From the NCBI RefSeq assembly GCF_001293685.1, contig NZ_BCAG01000006.1, positions 248,001 through 312,000 on the forward strand: DNA of 64,000 bases, written 5' to 3'. The stretch comes from Desulfatitalea tepidiphila. Its GTDB lineage: Bacteria > Desulfobacterota > Desulfobacteria > Desulfobacterales > Desulfosarcinaceae. The position numbers were made by a program, and so were the translations under genes. Below are positions 62,857 to 64,000 of the stretch, piece by piece. Numbering within the stretch: the stretch's first letter is position 1; each line of letters starts with the position of its first letter. Under the pieces are notes generated by a model that saw nothing but the letters and a program-made list of their open reading frames with translations, had not been told where the DNA came from and searched no databases.

Positions 62857-63834
62857 ATGGCCGTCATGCCCCCCAAGCCGGAGAGCCGGGCCGATAACAC
62901 CAGCCCCGCCCGATCGACAACAACGCCACTGATTCAAAATCCCACAGAACACAGCGACGCGCCCACACCGGTATTCGCCCATTTAGATGCCGAGCAAGCC
63001 CGGACCTACAGTCTGGTCCTGGCCGCTTCAGGCATCGCGCATGGCCTGTTTCATCGGAATGGACGCTGGTCGATCGGCGTGGCGCGTCAGGACCGTGCGG
63101 GGGCACTACGCGCCATATCCATGTATCGGGCCGAAAACCCAATGGCACCTGATCATGATGCCCCGCATCCGCCGGCGTCACCGCGGTCCATTTCCGCCCT
63201 TTATGTCGGCCTGTTGTTGGTTGTCGTTTATGTGGCCGTGACGACCAGCCGGCAAAAGGATACCTTGATTTCGACCTTTGGCGCCGATGCCCGCCAGATC
63301 GTGGATGGTGATGTCTATCGCTGCGTGACGGCGCTGCTGCTGCATAACGACATTTCCCACCTGCTGGCCAATCTGGTTGGCACGCTTCTCTTCGGCACCT
63401 TGGTGTCCGGCTACTGTGGCTGGGGAATCGGATGGCTTCTGATCGTGCTCTCCGGCGCGCTGGGCAATGGGTTGACCGCTCTTTGGTATGGCGACCAACA
63501 CCTATCCATCGGCGCCTCGACCGGCATCTTCGCGGCCTTGGGAATCTGCGCCGTCATGGCGTTCTGGCGGCGCTACCAACACCACGGTCAAAGAGGACGT
63601 TCGTGGCTCTCGCTGGCCGGTGCGCTGGCCTTGCTGGGCTGGCTGGGCAGCTCACCCCGCAGCGATCTGGCAGCGCATCTGTTCGGGCTGACAGCGGGGT
63701 TCGGCTTTGGCGGCCTCTGCCTATGGGTTCTCGACCGGCCGACGTCCCGGCCGATGCAAACCGGGTCGTTTTTTTTGACCGTCGCTCTTCTGTTGGGAAG
63801 CTGCTGGTGGGGCTATGCCAAAGGGGGCCCTTAA
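62857..63834 (+). CDS. Rhomboid family intramembrane serine protease
   Basis: 325 residues. After ~105 soluble residues come about six membrane spans. The catalytic serine lies in IGASTGIFAALG (GxSxG) near residue 220 and the catalytic His in LAAHLFGLTAGFGFG near 272; HNDISHLLANLVGTL is the oxyanion-side span. Cleaves membrane proteins inside the bilayer. The N-terminal ~100 residues have no recognised motif. The start at 62857 is provisional. Confidence 0.85.
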   Translation: MAVMPPKPESRADNTSPARSTTTPLIQNPTEHSDAPTPVFAHLDAEQARTYSLVLAASGIAHGLFHRNGRWSIGVARQDRAGALRAISMYRAENPMAPDHDAPHPPASPRSISALYVGLLLVVVYVAVTTSRQKDTLISTFGADARQIVDGDVYRCVTALLLHNDISHLLANLVGTLLFGTLVSGYCGWGIGWLLIVLSGALGNGLTALWYGDQHLSIGASTGIFAALGICAVMAFWRRYQHHGQRGRSWLSLAGALALLGWLGSSPRSDLAAHLFGLTAGFGFGGLCLWVLDRPTSRPMQTGSFFLTVALLLGSCWWGYAKGGP

Positions 63835-63851
63835 CCCCTTGGAGACTCTTC

Positions 63852-64000
63852 TTAAAGCGGGTAAGGCGTCAAACTCTCGCATCCGTCGGAGGTGACGAGA
63901 AGGGTCTGCTCGAACTGGGCCGACAGGGAACCATCTTTGGTCACCGCCGTCCACTGATCCTCCAGGATGATCAATTCGAAGGTGCCGAGATTAATCATGG
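63852..64000 (-). CDS. map: Type I methionine aminopeptidase, 3' end only
   Basis: Only the last 48 codons are inside the window; the gene runs on past 64000. They read [14 protein letters not shown], then [20 protein letters not shown] and [13 protein letters not shown], the final strands of the pita-bread fold with the metal-ligand Glu in SAQFEQT. It removes the initiator Met from nascent proteins and would be the typical short C-terminus of bacterial MAP I. Confidence 0.85.
   Translation of the reverse strand, partial: MINLGTFELIILEDQWTAVTKDGSLSAQFEQTLLVTSDGCESLTPYPL

Overview
The window reads as chromosomal DNA of a GC-rich deltaproteobacterium (Desulfobacterota, probably close to Desulfosarcina-type anaerobes). 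This placement is an inference from gene content, not from a marker tree. It rests on a 4-hydroxybutyryl-CoA-dehydratase-type fatty acid module, a UGA-interrupted (selenocysteine) C-GCAxxG-C-C protein, a PAS-LuxR regulator and a large hybrid histidine kinase. No rRNA, tRNA, CRISPR array, phage or plasmid replication gene was seen.

Layout. Positions 1-6640 hold small, mostly minus-strand genes: two C-GCAxxG-C-C redox proteins (one Cys-type and cut by the window edge, one with UGA in place of its first Cys), shikimate kinase, an Asp/Glu racemase, a GNAT acetyltransferase, a hemerythrin-like protein, a lipocalin lipoprotein, an NAD-dependent epimerase/reductase and a small membrane protein. Positions 6752-17344 form one minus-strand respiratory operon. 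It joins Alternative Complex III (actB-C-D-F-A) to a cbb3-type haem-copper oxidase (ccoN, a dihaem ccoO, a CcoS-like protein and two tiny membrane proteins) and ends with an ActE-like cytochrome c. Quinol would be oxidised by the ACIII part and electrons passed through haems to the oxidase, giving O2 reduction or detoxification. Positions 17560-25054 continue on the minus strand with a TIM-barrel isomerase, an inositol-phosphate-synthase-like enzyme, a ferritin-like protein, an AroH chorismate mutase, a CGGC/NTF2 fusion and a C4 acyl-CoA module (AbfD-type dehydratase, crotonase, 3-hydroxybutyryl-CoA dehydrogenase).

Positions 25389-31027 hold a PATAN/HDOD signalling protein, a second AbfD/HpaB-family paralogue without the Fe-S cysteines, a PHP phosphoesterase, an acyl-CoA thioesterase and a small unknown ORF. 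Positions 31121-37196 hold a complete Liv-type ABC importer on the plus strand, followed by a cyclic-nucleotide-binding protein, a cupin and a VOC protein. Positions 37365-44080 hold glycogen phosphorylase, an STN-domain protein, a DUF418-like membrane protein and groES-groEL with a strong terminator.

Positions 44143-50016 are a four-gene HlyD/ABC-2 efflux operon bracketed by two inverted ~305-bp MITE-like elements, each with an imperfect 9-bp target duplication. Positions 50146-64000 hold a hybrid sensor kinase, an AEC transporter, a diguanylate cyclase, a decayed chemoreceptor, a YchF GTPase with a KamA-type radical SAM enzyme, a PAS-LuxR regulator, a DHH phosphoesterase, small unknown proteins, a rhomboid protease and the 3' end of methionine aminopeptidase.

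Two further repeat families are scattered between genes. One is a seven-copy palindromic family whose ends read about AGTGCCCATCCACAAATGG. The other is a GCCGGCAT-type palindrome lying between groES and groEL. The items most worth follow-up are the selenoprotein, the merged ACIII-cbb3 operon, the MITE pair around the efflux operon, and the CGGC/NTF2 fusion with its internal start.
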